This document shows, piece after piece, positions 34,327 to 44,100 of a stretch of 64,000 nucleotides of DNA (within the stretch, counting starts at the first letter, position 1; every line of letters starts with the position of its first letter). The position numbers were made by a program, and so were the translations under genes. The notes under the pieces are model-generated. The model was not told the origin of the DNA. It saw only the letters and a list, made by a program, of their open reading frames with translations, and did no database searches. Location: NCBI RefSeq assembly GCF_030159855.1, contig NZ_BSNG01000001.1, positions 3,472,001-3,536,000 of the forward strand. Direction: 5' to 3'. The DNA is from Devosia yakushimensis (lineage in GTDB: Bacteria; Pseudomonadota; Alphaproteobacteria; Rhizobiales; Devosiaceae).

Positions 34327-35082
34327 ATGGACGACAATCCTGCTTACATCCTGATTGTCGAGGACGATCGGCAAATTGCGACCTTGCTGGAGACATCCCT
34401 CGGCCGAGCGGGGTTCCGGACAAAGGCCGTGCACGATGGCAGGGCCATGGACAGGGTTTTCGATACTGAGAACCCTGATTTGATGCTGCTCGACGTCATG
34501 TTGCCGGGAGAAGACGGCCTTTCCATTGCCCGGCGCATGTTTGCGCGACGTCGTTGCCCGATCATCATGCTGACAGCAATGAATGACGAAACCGATCGCG
34601 TTGTTGGATTGGAACTCGGTGCTGACGACTACATTGCCAAACCGTTCAGTTCACGGGAGCTCATTGCTCGTATCCGCGCCGTTTTGCGGCGTGCCGATCA
34701 TGGCTCCACATCGGCACCACCGGAAGAAATGCGCTCTTATCGGTTTGCGGGATGGCAATTGACCACCGTAAGCCGGCAATTAACGAGCCCGAACGGCGAG
34801 AAGGTGGAGCTGACCAGCGCTGAATTCTATCTGCTGACAGTCTTCTGCGAACGATCTCGCGAGATCCTGTCCCGGCCGCAGTTGCTGCGGTTGACCCATA
34901 ATCGCGGTGTAGCCTCGGACGATCGCAGCATCGACACTCTCGTCAGCAGAATTCGCCGCAAGATCGAACCAGACCCCGCGCAGCCACAGCTTCTTAGAAC
35001 TGTGCGGCTGGGCGGATATCAGTTCACCCCCACTGTGGAGGTCGTTCCGAACGCTGATGGTCAGGACCACCTTTCGGCTTGA
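34327..35082 (+). CDS. OmpR/PhoB-type response regulator
   Basis: A 251-residue protein. The receiver domain (about 1-120) has the acidic pair in IVEDDRQ, the phospho-aspartate in LMLLDVMLPG, the conserved Thr in MLTAMND and Lys in DYIAKPFS. The C-terminal winged helix (about 145-240) has the OmpR pattern: LTSAEFYLLTVFCE and RSIDTLVSRIRRKIE. It is the natural partner of the divergent kinase. Upstream repeats suggest autoregulation. Confidence 0.95.
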   Translation: MDDNPAYILIVEDDRQIATLLETSLGRAGFRTKAVHDGRAMDRVFDTENPDLMLLDVMLPGEDGLSIARRMFARRRCPIIMLTAMNDETDRVVGLELGADDYIAKPFSSRELIARIRAVLRRADHGSTSAPPEEMRSYRFAGWQLTTVSRQLTSPNGEKVELTSAEFYLLTVFCERSREILSRPQLLRLTHNRGVASDDRSIDTLVSRIRRKIEPDPAQPQLLRTVRLGGYQFTPTVEVVPNADGQDHLSA

Positions 35083-35407
35083 AGGGCAGCAGCAAAATCC
35101 ACTCGACCGCAGTGGCTGAATAGAAACAGAATCTGGGCCTCCCTGTCGCTGAGTTCGCTATTTCCGATTTCTGGATGACGCAGAAGGCTCTTATCCGGGG
35201 TCGGCGAGTACGACAAAGTCGGCATTGAACGGATAATCTCGGGCAACCGTAGTGGTACCCTGGCGCCAACAACCGGCCGGTCTCCCGGGCTTGATCATCC
35301 GTAGGGTGGAGACGGTGGCGGGACGTGGCCAGTGTGCCGTCTCAACTAACGATAGTCTGCTTTTGGGGTCCCATTGCGGACACTGCCGGAGGCTTGAGGC
35401 ACGCATG
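35083..35407. other. Gene-free stretch after the response regulator
   Basis: I see no convincing gene in this 325-bp stretch. It ends where a truncated ABC ATPase relic begins. One leftward ORF end (NADFVVLADPG) looks slightly protein-like, but nothing supports it. Confidence 0.4.
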
Positions 35408-35761
35408 TCATAGCTGGTGGGCGTCAACGACCATAGAGCCTGCAGCAACCTGCCTTTGCCTGTACATGGCGGTTCCCGCCTTGTCGAAGATGACGGCCCG
35501 TTCAGGGGCGAAGGTCAGAGGCAGGCTCTGGCCGATGCGCAATTCGTGGTCGCCGTCGAGCACGGCGAGCCAGGAGGCGCCCGAGGGCAGGCGCAGGCTG
35601 ACATTGGTTTCGTTGCCGAGGCGCTCGACCAGGCTCACCTCGCCTGCCAGATTGCCGGAAGATTGCTCGAGCAGGTCATGCGGGCGGATGCCCAGGGTGA
35701 CGGTGTCGCCCACTTTGAGGCTGGCGGGATCGGCCGGGACCTGGGTTGGACCTCCCGCCAA
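35408..35761 (-). pseudogene. C-terminal relic of a sugar ABC ATPase (TOBE domain only)
   Basis: About 117 residues correspond to the end of a UgpC/MsmX-type ATPase: VTLGIRPHDL, GEVSLVERLGNETNVSL and LPLTFAPERAVIFDKAG. Walker A, signature and Walker B are missing, so no ATPase activity is possible. The sequence on the gene's 5' side breaks off at about 35,765, immediately before an unrelated terminator in the other direction. It is a recombination scar. Confidence 0.85.
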
Positions 35762-35770
35762 CCCCGCCTT

Positions 35771-35798
35771 GGGGCCGCCTCATCGGCGGCCCCTTTTT
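35771..35798 (+). terminator. Rho-independent terminator (rightward)
   Basis: A 9-bp stem, GGGGCCGCC / GGCGGCCCC with a 5-nt loop, is followed by TTTTT on the + strand. No rightward gene ends just upstream; a leftward relic does. The terminator was therefore probably brought in without its gene. Confidence 0.75.
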
Positions 35799-36080
35799 CG
35801 AAGCCGGAAAACAATGTGTCGGCTCTGATAAACCGTTGTGATCAGGCCATCCCAACCTGGCGCCGGCTCTATGGACCTCAACGATCATGACATCGGGTTG
35901 GTTGACGCCCTTTGGACGAGTTGCAGAAGCTGGAAGTTCGTTTCGAACCTGGGCCCCGCAGCTTATGCAAATAGCAAAATACGACCCTGAGGTGCTGGCG
36001 GTGCATGTACGCCAGCACCTCAGGCAGACTGTCATTACGACTTGGAGGTCAATGACGATCTACTGTGACCTGGCTATGTG

Positions 36081-36102
36081 CACGTTCCATGCAGGGAACG
36101 TG
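36081..36102. other. Inverted repeat CACGTTCC / GGAACGTG
   Basis: A perfect 8-bp inverted repeat with a 6-nt spacer lies in the stretch between the two relics, with no adjacent T-tract. It is an operator-like element with no visible gene to control. Confidence 0.4.
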
Positions 36103-36229
36103 TAGATATGACGCATATGTTCAAAATGCTCGCCAGAAGGGCGAAGGGTGGCGGCTGTTTCGAACAAGTCGCCAATGCCTCTTCGCGACCCGATTCATCG
36201 TCCATATTTGCAACGTGCGAAGCGTGGCC

Positions 36230-36255
36230 AAAAGAAAAGGCCCGACAAGCGGGCC
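36230..36255 (-). terminator. Terminator of the porin relic (leftward)
   Basis: On the minus strand the stem GGCCCG / CGGGCC with a 5-nt loop is followed by TTTTCTTTT, 28 bp after the porin stop. It is a good Rho-independent terminator in the direction of the porin gene. Confidence 0.75.
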
Positions 36256-36282
36256 CTTCCCAATTCAAGATAGGATCGACGG

Positions 36283-37143
36283 TTAGTCGAAGGTCTTCTC
36301 GGCAGTGAACGACACCTTGTAGGCGCTTTCGGTCGTTGCTTCGCCTTTGAGGCTGGAGGTGAAACCGCCGCCGGGAGCCCACTTGAGGCCCAAGGCCCCG
36401 TAGCCAACGCCGTCCTGGTTCAACGAGCTGCGCTTGATGCTATTGCCAAAGTAGCCGCCGACTTCGCCGGTGATTTCGACGGTTTCTGTGACTGCGGCGA
36501 CCAACTGAACCGCGACCTGGACAGTGTCATAAGCGGCGGTGGTGCCAAACGCGTTGCCATGGAACCAACGACTGCCCAGGTTGATCTTGACGCCGTCAGT
36601 GATGTTGGCGCCGACCGAGCCGGCAAGACCGTACCCTTCCTTGCCGTATGCATCGACAAATTCCGCCGAAGCGGCGACGGTGAAGAAGTCGAGGCCAGCT
36701 TCCGCCGAAATTAGGGCATGGAGTTTCGAGTCGTCGATCACTTCGTTCTGGAGATAACCAAGCGCGGCGCGGACCTTGAATTGCTCGAAGCTGCCCGTAG
36801 CACCAGCGTGAACGCCATAGAAGTCGGCCTTGCCATCAAGGACGCCACCGGCAAATCCGGTGAGGTGGGCGGTGACGGCTTCACCGGCATAGCTCACAAC
36901 ACCAATCACGGTGCCGGCGCTGTTAGCGCCGCTAAGCGGAGCGCCGCCGGGGCCGATACGGCCAATCGAGGTGCCCTCAAGGTTTTCCAGAGCGGCACTG
37001 ACCGAGATGCCGTTGCCAAGATCTGAAACGATCTGGATAACGTGGCCGCCAAAGCCATCTTCGTCGCCCTCGAGCAGAACGCCGTTGTCAACTTCATTGT
37101 TTGCGGCGACTCTGCGGTCATTGCGATCACTGACCGCGGAACG
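36283..37143 (-). pseudogene. Porin, 5'-truncated
   Basis: The open frame covers about 286 residues with no start codon near the expected N-terminus; an in-frame stop lies at 37,144-37,146. Porin features are DGFGGHVIQIVSDLGNG, ISVSAALENLEGTS, YGVHAGATGSF and the repeating gly/aromatic strands of the Hyphomicrobiales porin family, with an intact C-terminus (SFTAEKTFD). The family usually has a signal peptide and about 30-80 more N-terminal residues; these are missing. Internal GTG starts exist, but no signal peptide would be present. This is the 3' part of a porin left by a rearrangement. Confidence 0.8.
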
Positions 37144-37660
37144 CTAAGGGCAGCCGACCTGGAGCTTATCTACGGCAAATTCATGCCTTACCGTGAATGT
37201 CCGCTATTGAGCGCCGCCTTCCAAAAGTTGACAGTAGGCTGGCGGTCCGCATCCTCCAACCTCCTAGCCGGGCTTGTCAGAGCAATCTAATCGACGGCCA
37301 TCGAGTCGATTATCCTTTGTGACCGCTGTCAGCCCTGTCGTATTGGCGTAATCCCTGCCGTTGCCCACCGCTGGGACCGAACGGCGCCTTCGGCGTTCTA
37401 GTGATGCACCACCATCGGGAGTGGGTGCCGGAGAGATGGTTAACTAGAGGCGCTAAGCGTTAACAGGATGCGTCGAATGCAATGGATGCTGTCTCGATGA
37501 GAAATTTCCATCAGCTGGAGTTCGATCGAGCTGGAGCCCCCGCCCACATGGGGTGGCCCGGCCGGAGGACCCGTGGGATTTCTTTGGGGCACTATGGATA
37601 TCCGGCGCTAAACTACCACCAGCTGGCGTCTGTCGCCCGTCAGGCATTTAGGCCGCGAAG
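37144..37660. other. Gene-free stretch between porin relic and iteron region
   Basis: No ORF here looks coding in any frame. The segment contains several GC-rich hairpins and short repeats. It may be a patchwork of recombination leftovers. Confidence 0.35.
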
Positions 37661-37665
37661 CCGAG

Positions 37666-37769
37666 TGTGCAGGATGTGCAGGGTGTTTCCAACTCGCTCA
37701 GCCCTTTATGACGACACCCCACATAGATACCTTTTCATTACGCGTAAGAAGTCGGAAACACCCTGCACA
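37666..37769. repeat. 16-bp inverted repeat with iteron-like units near the primase module
   Basis: TGTGCAGGGTGTTTCC at 37,675-37,690 is repeated as its exact complement at 37,754-37,769, with 63 bp between. TGTGCAGG also occurs at 37,666-37,673, giving direct units 9 bp apart. The intervening DNA is AT-richer than its surroundings. It lies 70 bp beyond the 3' end of the helicase relic. P4-type elements replicate from iteron regions bound by their primase/helicase, so this may be the element's old origin. Confidence 0.5.
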
Positions 37770-37838
37770 CCTCACCCACAATGCGGTTATCCCAGTGGCA
37801 GGATCAAGCCAATCAGCCCAATAAGGCGACAAGCGCGG

Positions 37839-39406
37839 TCAATCATCGTCCTGTGGTAGGAGACGAAGCCCCTTCCAGTGCTTGACCTGCTTGCCGTTAA
37901 CGCGCGGACGGAACTCGGTGATGCGGTGCTGGGCGGCCACCTCGAGGTCCCGGTGGAAGTAGTTGGACGCGGAATAGACCACTGGCAGATCGCGCATCAG
38001 CACGAACTGATCATATGCCCGCCAGACGTCATCCCTTGGGGTCTTGGCCTCCGGGTCCAGTTCGCAGCACTCCCGCAGGAAGGCATTCAGAGGAGACGCA
38101 AGGTCAGCCATCTTTTCCGCGACTAGCTTGCTTTCTGCTGTGGCCGTGAATCGCCCATGCTCGTGCAGTCGCCGCCAGCCCTCGATGGACCAGTTCAGGA
38201 TACCGGGTAGCTCGTCTTGAAGGGTCTTGCCCAGTGCGGGATCTTCTTGGCCGACGAATGATCGCTGCGTGGTCAAGGTGATGAGCCGGGCGATCAACGC
38301 CCCACTGACATCTGGCAATGGCGGCATCATGTTCGAGGCGATGAAGATGCGGATATCCAGCTTCCCGGTCCATGCGCCACCAATGTTCTTGCGCTCCACA
38401 TCCACATCGTCCTCGCCGACAATACGCAGGATATTGCCCACGATATCTTGCCGGTCGGACTTAGCGCCGATGCGCATGTCGGCTACTGTGGCAAGGGACT
38501 TCCCGAGAGTAGCCTCCAGGCCGAAGCGCAGCCCAAGATCCGCCAGCTTGGGGCTACAAACGCTGCGCTTCCCCACGAGACTGGTCAGCGTCTTGGTAAT
38601 GACGCCCTTGCCACCTCGGGTCGGACCCAGAATCATGAAGAACTTCTGCATCGATGTATCGGGCGTCAGCAGATAGCCGAACACCTCCTGCAGCAGGTCA
38701 ATCTGTTCCGGGTCATGTTCCCAAACCTCGTTGCAGAACCGAAGCCACCGTTCTGGTGGAGACGCATCGGCGTCATAATCGTATGGCAGGCCGTTGCGCG
38801 TGAAGAACTGAGGCGTCGTTGCAGCAATTCGCCGGAAGGCAGATGCAGCAGCCCATTGCGGCAGGCCAATATCTCATCAGAAGGGTATTTTTCGCGCCCA
38901 TCGTCCAGCCAGCACGGCGGCGCATAGGTGCCACGCTCGACATGGCAAATCGCGTTCAGGGCATCGACCACATTGCTGACCGACTTTGATGTTGGCGGGA
39001 AATCCCCGACCTCATGGAGAAACTTGAACACCTCCCCCCGAACCTTGTCTGCCTCTACGACTTCCTAGTGCGATCCGCGATGCACCAGCCAGTCGTTCTC
39101 ATAGCGGATGAGGGTCGGGTAGACCTCTTCCCGGAAGCGCTTTGCAGACGCCATCGGTATATCCGGATCGAGCTGGCCTGTGGGTTTGCTCATCTGTCGG
39201 GCAAAGGACTCCACCTCGCGTTTGAGAGCATGCACGTTGCGCCACCCATTCTGCCTCCAGAAATCGAACAGGTCCTCGTAGGCTGGCCTATCCTTCTGCC
39301 GGAGCGCGAGCAGCGCTACCTTCTTGTCATCGGCGAACAGACCATTGAGTTCGGTGACCGGAAGCGCCCTGAACTTCTGCACGGCTATTGTCGCGGGGTC
39401 AGTCAT
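37839..39406 (-). pseudogene. P4-family primase/helicase C-terminal part (D5-like ATPase), broken
   Basis: Three ORF pieces read as one protein. An N-terminal piece (39,406 to 39,065) ends in an in-frame TAG at 39,065-39,067; the same frame continues with EVVEADKVRGEVFKFLHEVGD. A one-base frameshift near 38,818-38,826 then switches to the frame with the helicase core: ILGPTRGGKGVI (Walker A) and FIASNMMPPLPDVSGALIAR, ending at 37,839. P4-like helicases form hexamers at the phage origin. With a stop and a frameshift this copy is probably inactive, unless sequencing errors are involved. Confidence 0.82.
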
Positions 39407-40327
39407 TCTCATCTCCTATGAAGCGGTTCAGCGCTTCATCAGCATCGAAGTCTCCAGCGGCGTTGAGACCCAGCGCGGCGATCATGCGCGCATAGCCAGC
39501 CTCGGCCACCGCCCTGAACAACGTGGCCTTGGTGATGGGGAGCCGATGTCGAAATTAGCCGCTGCGGTCACAGAAGCCCAGCGACGGCGATTCATCTGCA
39601 TGTGGTGTTCCGTGGCATATTCGGGATCACCGGCGCACCACTCGATGAACTCCTCCACCCCCGCCCCGGCCGTGGCATCGTGGCAAGCCATCATCAACGC
39701 CAGCCAGTCCCTGGGACCAGTGCCCGCGTAATCGCAGGGGTTTAGCACCGACAGCAGCTCCGCCAAGGTCTCATTGCCAATTGAGGCGGCAGCTACAGAA
39801 GGAGGCTTGGCGATCATCTGCGTGCCCAGTGATGCGACGAGGTCGGCAGGTGCTTCGGCAATGGTGATGCTGAAATCGAACCAAGCATCGACCACATAAG
39901 GTTTGCCGGTGTCGGGATGGATGCTGCCCGGCGCGACCACTTGGCCGCTGCTCTTAAAATCAATGCCCGGATACGCGCCGACCTTGGTCGGCAAATGAAT
40001 GCCCACCGGGGCACGCCAATAGATGTGGTGACCACCGTCACCACGGCCGGACCAGACCATAGGCGTCTCTGGCAACGTGAAATCCTGAGCCAGCTTTGCC
40101 AGCGAGGCTTCACCACCATTGCGTGGGTCCGCGTCCACCACCAGCAAACCGCTCTGCCGGATGTTCACGCCGATATTGCAACCACGCCGCACAGCCTCCT
40201 TGATGGCGCTGGGCGGGTAGCGTTTCGCAGGCCACCCCTTCTCAATCGGAGATTTGCTTCGGGGCTTCAGCGGGAGGAAACGGATGCCCTGCCCGGCCAT
40301 TGTGCGAAGAACAGCGACGTCGGTCAT
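39399..40327 (-). pseudogene. Bifunctional primase-polymerase (PrimPol), frameshifted near its end
   Basis: PrimPol of the P4-like replication module, starting at an ATG that overlaps the upstream gene's stop (ATGA). It has GIRFLPLKPRSKSPIEKGWP, the catalytic acid pair in LLVVDADPRN, and GGHHIYWRAP with a histidine. Most of the protein is intact, but a one-base shift near 39,540 (in a CCCC run) sends the last 50 residues out of frame. The corrected frame continues ITKATLFRAVAEAGY and stops at 39,399, overlapping the helicase start. The shift is in a homopolymer, so a sequencing error is possible. Confidence 0.8.
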
Positions 40328-40743
40328 CGCGTTAGCCGCTGCCTCGCCCACATTACATCTGTGACACGTGCTTCGTTTCGGCAGAAAGACATGCCATCAT
40401 AAAAGTGGAACCAGCCACGAAGCTTAACCTCGACTATACGGCCATCATTAAGCACCAGTTCGAGAATGGATCCCACGCTGGCAGGGATTTTGCCGTCCCA
40501 CCATTCTGGTGACAACGGCAGATCTATCGATGTCTCGTGGACATTCCAGAGCCTTACCCACGCGTTGTAGGAAGCCAAAAGCTGCGTCAGATCCACCCAA
40601 TCGACGCGCGTCCAGCGCCTGCTGAGTCGAGCTGGTGTCGGCGCGAATGCTCCATCACATAGTTTGCTTTTTAAGTCCTGAATATCCTCGTACCGCGACC
40701 AGTACTTATTATTCAGGCCGGGGATTTCATCGGAGAGGGTCAT
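40324..40743 (-). CDS. Hypothetical protein, first gene of the P4-like module
   Basis: A 139-residue protein, starting at an ATG with AAGGAG upstream; an ORF to 40,902 includes an unsupported extension. It has tryptophan-rich segments: NNKYWSRYEDIQDL, RRWTRVDWVDLTQLL and SPEWWDGKIP. Family unknown. Its stop overlaps the PrimPol start (ATGA), so it is co-translated with it. Position suggests a replication or control role. Confidence 0.65.
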   Translation of the reverse strand: MTLSDEIPGLNNKYWSRYEDIQDLKSKLCDGAFAPTPARLSRRWTRVDWVDLTQLLASYNAWVRLWNVHETSIDLPLSPEWWDGKIPASVGSILELVLNDGRIVEVKLRGWFHFYDGMSFCRNEARVTDVMWARQRLTR

Positions 40744-41166
40744 GGTAAACACTCCTTGTGGTCGGCTAGGCCGACATAGCCTCGGTGGGCAGCCACCAGT
40801 TCCGGTCCCTCCCGGCGCGCCAATAGTGTCGTTCGGTCGCAGCGAAAGGACATAGTTAAGCTGTATTGTCGCAACAGCAAAACGCTTGGTCAATGAACGC
40901 AAAGCGAGTGGAATACTGACGGGAAGCGATTCATGTCGCCGCTTATCTTAAAAAAGACTACCTCCCCTACATGCCGATATTTAGAGGGGCTTCAACGGGG
41001 CTCTGTGTGGGGCCAAATCGATATTAGCCACGCAAAAATTTTTAGAATAAAAAGTGACGGGCGCACCCTTTTAGCGTGGAAACCCGTCGAAATTGCTCGT
41101 TTAGTCGCCGCACGAAGAAAGGCCGCCGTTGGTAACGCGATGGTGCCGGCGAACCCCCAAGGCACC
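40744..41166. other. Promoter-bearing intergenic stretch before the P4-like module
   Basis: 423 bp between the hypothetical gene start and the end of the leftward kinase gene. It is AT-richer than its surroundings and probably holds the promoter of the leftward primase module. One rightward 106-codon ORF (40,933-41,253) with a GGGAAGCG site runs into the kinase gene's 3' end; I do not regard it as supported. Confidence 0.45.
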
Positions 41167-44100
41167 TCATCCCTCTTGCGGCCTCTCTTGTTGTCGAACG
41201 TAGAGCCCTGTCGCCTGAGCGACGCGGAAGTGTCTAGTCACCCCCACCCCTGACGAAAAATGCGTCTCGTCGAAGTGCTTCGGCCGGACGTACCAGACCT
41301 GGTTCACCGGCAGGACTGCGGCGACGATCGCGGCCGCCGCGGCCTGAAGCTTGCTACCGGTCAAGCCGATCTCATAATCCAGCCCGCCGCGGACGAACCA
41401 GTCTTGATGCTGCCGGACGAGATGGCCCACAACCTCCGAGAGATTTTTGGCGTCGACAGGAAGAACGGTGCCGCGTGGAGTCTCCTCGAGAGCGATTCTG
41501 GCCGCGATGGTGCCGACCCTGGCTCGCGAGGTCTCCGCCTTGTCCGTCATGATCTCAAGCGCGTCGAATTCTCGCTCGCCGGCCAAGTGCAGCAGACGCT
41601 CATGGCGAGGAGAGGCAAAGGCCGATAGAGCCCGCAGCCTCGTACCATCGGATACGGCCGCGGATAGCGGCACGGACTCATAGGGGCCCGATTCACCCGT
41701 CAGGACGCCGCGCAACGCCGACAGCAGAAGGTGCTCGTCCTCGGACTCCGCCGCGTCGAGAACCTGCTGAAGTTCCTCCTCCAGCGGGTAATACTGGAGC
41801 GCACTGGTGTAGCTGAGGAGCAATGGACTGAACGTCGAGAGTCCCGCTCGAACCGCATGGAACAGAGCTGGCTTCGCCAAGCCGGTGAGGTCGACCAGTG
41901 TCGTGCCTCGAAGATCGAGCGCAGCCCCATCTTGGTTGATCTGCTCGTAAAGAACTTCTTTGACGGGGACGCCGCGTTCCTGAAGAAGGTCGAGGATGGC
42001 GCCGGCGTTGCCATCGACGGCGTAGCGAACCGCCACGACCCTGCTGGGCGCCACCAAGTCGAGGATCCGCCGCAGCGACTCAGGCGCCCGCTCCTCGAAG
42101 CCCAAGCCGAGCACGAGGTCTTCCACCTCGAGGCCTTCGAGATCTCTTTCGCCGAGTTCAGTGACCTCAGGAGGAGTGGTCGCGCTCTCCGGTAGAGGCG
42201 ACAGCGGCGCGTCGGTCGGATCGCTCGGGGGGAAGAACTCAGTCAATGCGGTTTGCCGATTGCGGGCAGTCCCGAGCCCTCGCGATGGAGCATCGAGACC
42301 ACCAATGTCCGATTCCTCCGCATCGTCCTCGATCGAGGACTTGGAGAGGTTTCGGAGCAAGATATCGCGCCCGAGGGCGGGCTGATTGAGCCAACGCTCG
42401 AGGTCGTCGCCCGAAAGCTCGAACCTGTCCCGATCGGAAAGCCCAATGAAATTCGCGAGGCCGTAGATCTTGCGGAAAGTCAGCTTGAATTGCTGCACAG
42501 GATCGGAGTCATGGGTCTTCGTCCGGGCGGTGCCACCGGTGAAGACGAACACGCCCGCATCGACCAGCTCCCTGAGGCGGGTCATCTGCGCCTGAACATC
42601 ACCGGTCGTCACCCTGACGTAGAGGGACGTGTACTGGCGGATACGGCCGGTGGGCTTTCCTTTTCCCGACTCCACCAGCAAGTGATGAGACGCCTCTGCG
42701 AATTGCAAGGCCACCGACTTCAGATCGCTGTGGCGTCGATCCAAGTGATAGAGATGACGCGCGCAGAAATCTCGGAAGACCTCGTGCTGGCGTTCGGGCG
42801 ATATGGGCAGTGACAACTGGATGCCCGCCAACATCTCCTGATAGATTTGAATGACAGTTCCGATGTCGCCCACGCATACGCCCGCAAGGGCCCGCACGCC
42901 GTGGTACAACCGCTTCCTTTCCCTGGACCGGTTCTGCGACTGAGTTTCGACGATGGTCCTCGCAATGGTTTCGAGATCCACGTCCCCCAGCACCTGTGCG
43001 CTGCTCTGTTTCGGGTGACCGGGGAAGAGTCTCGCGCGAGCATCGAGGATGTCGTTCAAGAAGGTCTTGGCGCTTCGATCCTTGAGTCTGTTCTGAACGT
43101 CCGCGCCCAAGTCGAAGGTCGCGAAGTCGCGCCCCGCTGCGGCAGGATGGACCTTGCCGGGCGACTTGAGGCTCAGGAAAATGGTCTGGGCCTCGGACGT
43201 CAGCTTGAAGGCGCAATCGGTGTGCTGGAAGAGGAGCGAGGACAGCAGATCCTCGATGCGTTCCGCGTCGAGGTATCGGGTCGACACGTCGTCGAGCAGG
43301 AACAACACCTGCGCATCCTGCCAGATCGGGGAGGCATGGCGAACGGCGTTCGACAGCAGCGGGAAAGCGATATTGGGGTTGGTCGCCAGCCGAATGCCCG
43401 AATTGTTGCGGCTCACTCGGATCAGCAGATCGCTCATCGCACGTTCGAGCTGCTCGACGGTGCTGGTGGCAGCGATCTCGGGCCTGGGTTCGAGCGTCTC
43501 GGCGACTGCGCGAACTAAGGAAGCGCCAGCATCGAAGGCCAGCAGGCCCGGCTCGATGTCCTCCAGATGCGCCATGGCTCGTGCGGCCTGAACCGCGTAG
43601 GCGACCAGAAGTCGGGCAAGAAGCTCCTCCATGGAAGGCCTGCTTGCCTTGGGATCCACAGGGATCAGCCGCTGCGCCGATACGAAAAGCCCGACGTAGC
43701 CATCCTCCTTTATTCGGGCCAGTGCCTCGGCGTCGGTTTCTTCGGGAAGCACTGTTGCGCGTGCATGGAATTGGATGGATTGGAGCAGCATGGTCTTGCC
43801 GCAACCCCGCATGCCCGTCATCACGAGCGGTCCCGGCGCACCCACGCGATGCAACCAGGTGCCGCCAGGGTCAACGAGCAGCTGCGGCACGTACCATGCG
43901 TCAAGCGTCTGCGCATTGTACGATGCCGCGAATGTCCTGAGCACGGCCTGGTTGCGCCAGGGCCTCCAGGGCTCCGCCGTGCGATGATACTGCTCGCGTA
44001 TGATCTTAATCATATCGTCGGCTGCGGGCGTCCGTTGGTTTTCCGTCACCGACGCGATGCTCTGAGCAATGATCTGAAGCTGAAGCCCCACGCGTCTGTC

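Noticed and set aside
37425..37460. A second att-like repeat in mid-island (GCCGGAGAGATGG)
   Set aside because: Only eight consecutive bases match the tRNA 3' end, which is expected by chance.
40933..41253. Possible rightward gene of 106 codons
   Set aside because: It overlaps the 3' end of the leftward kinase gene and shows no known motif; the ribosome site is weak.
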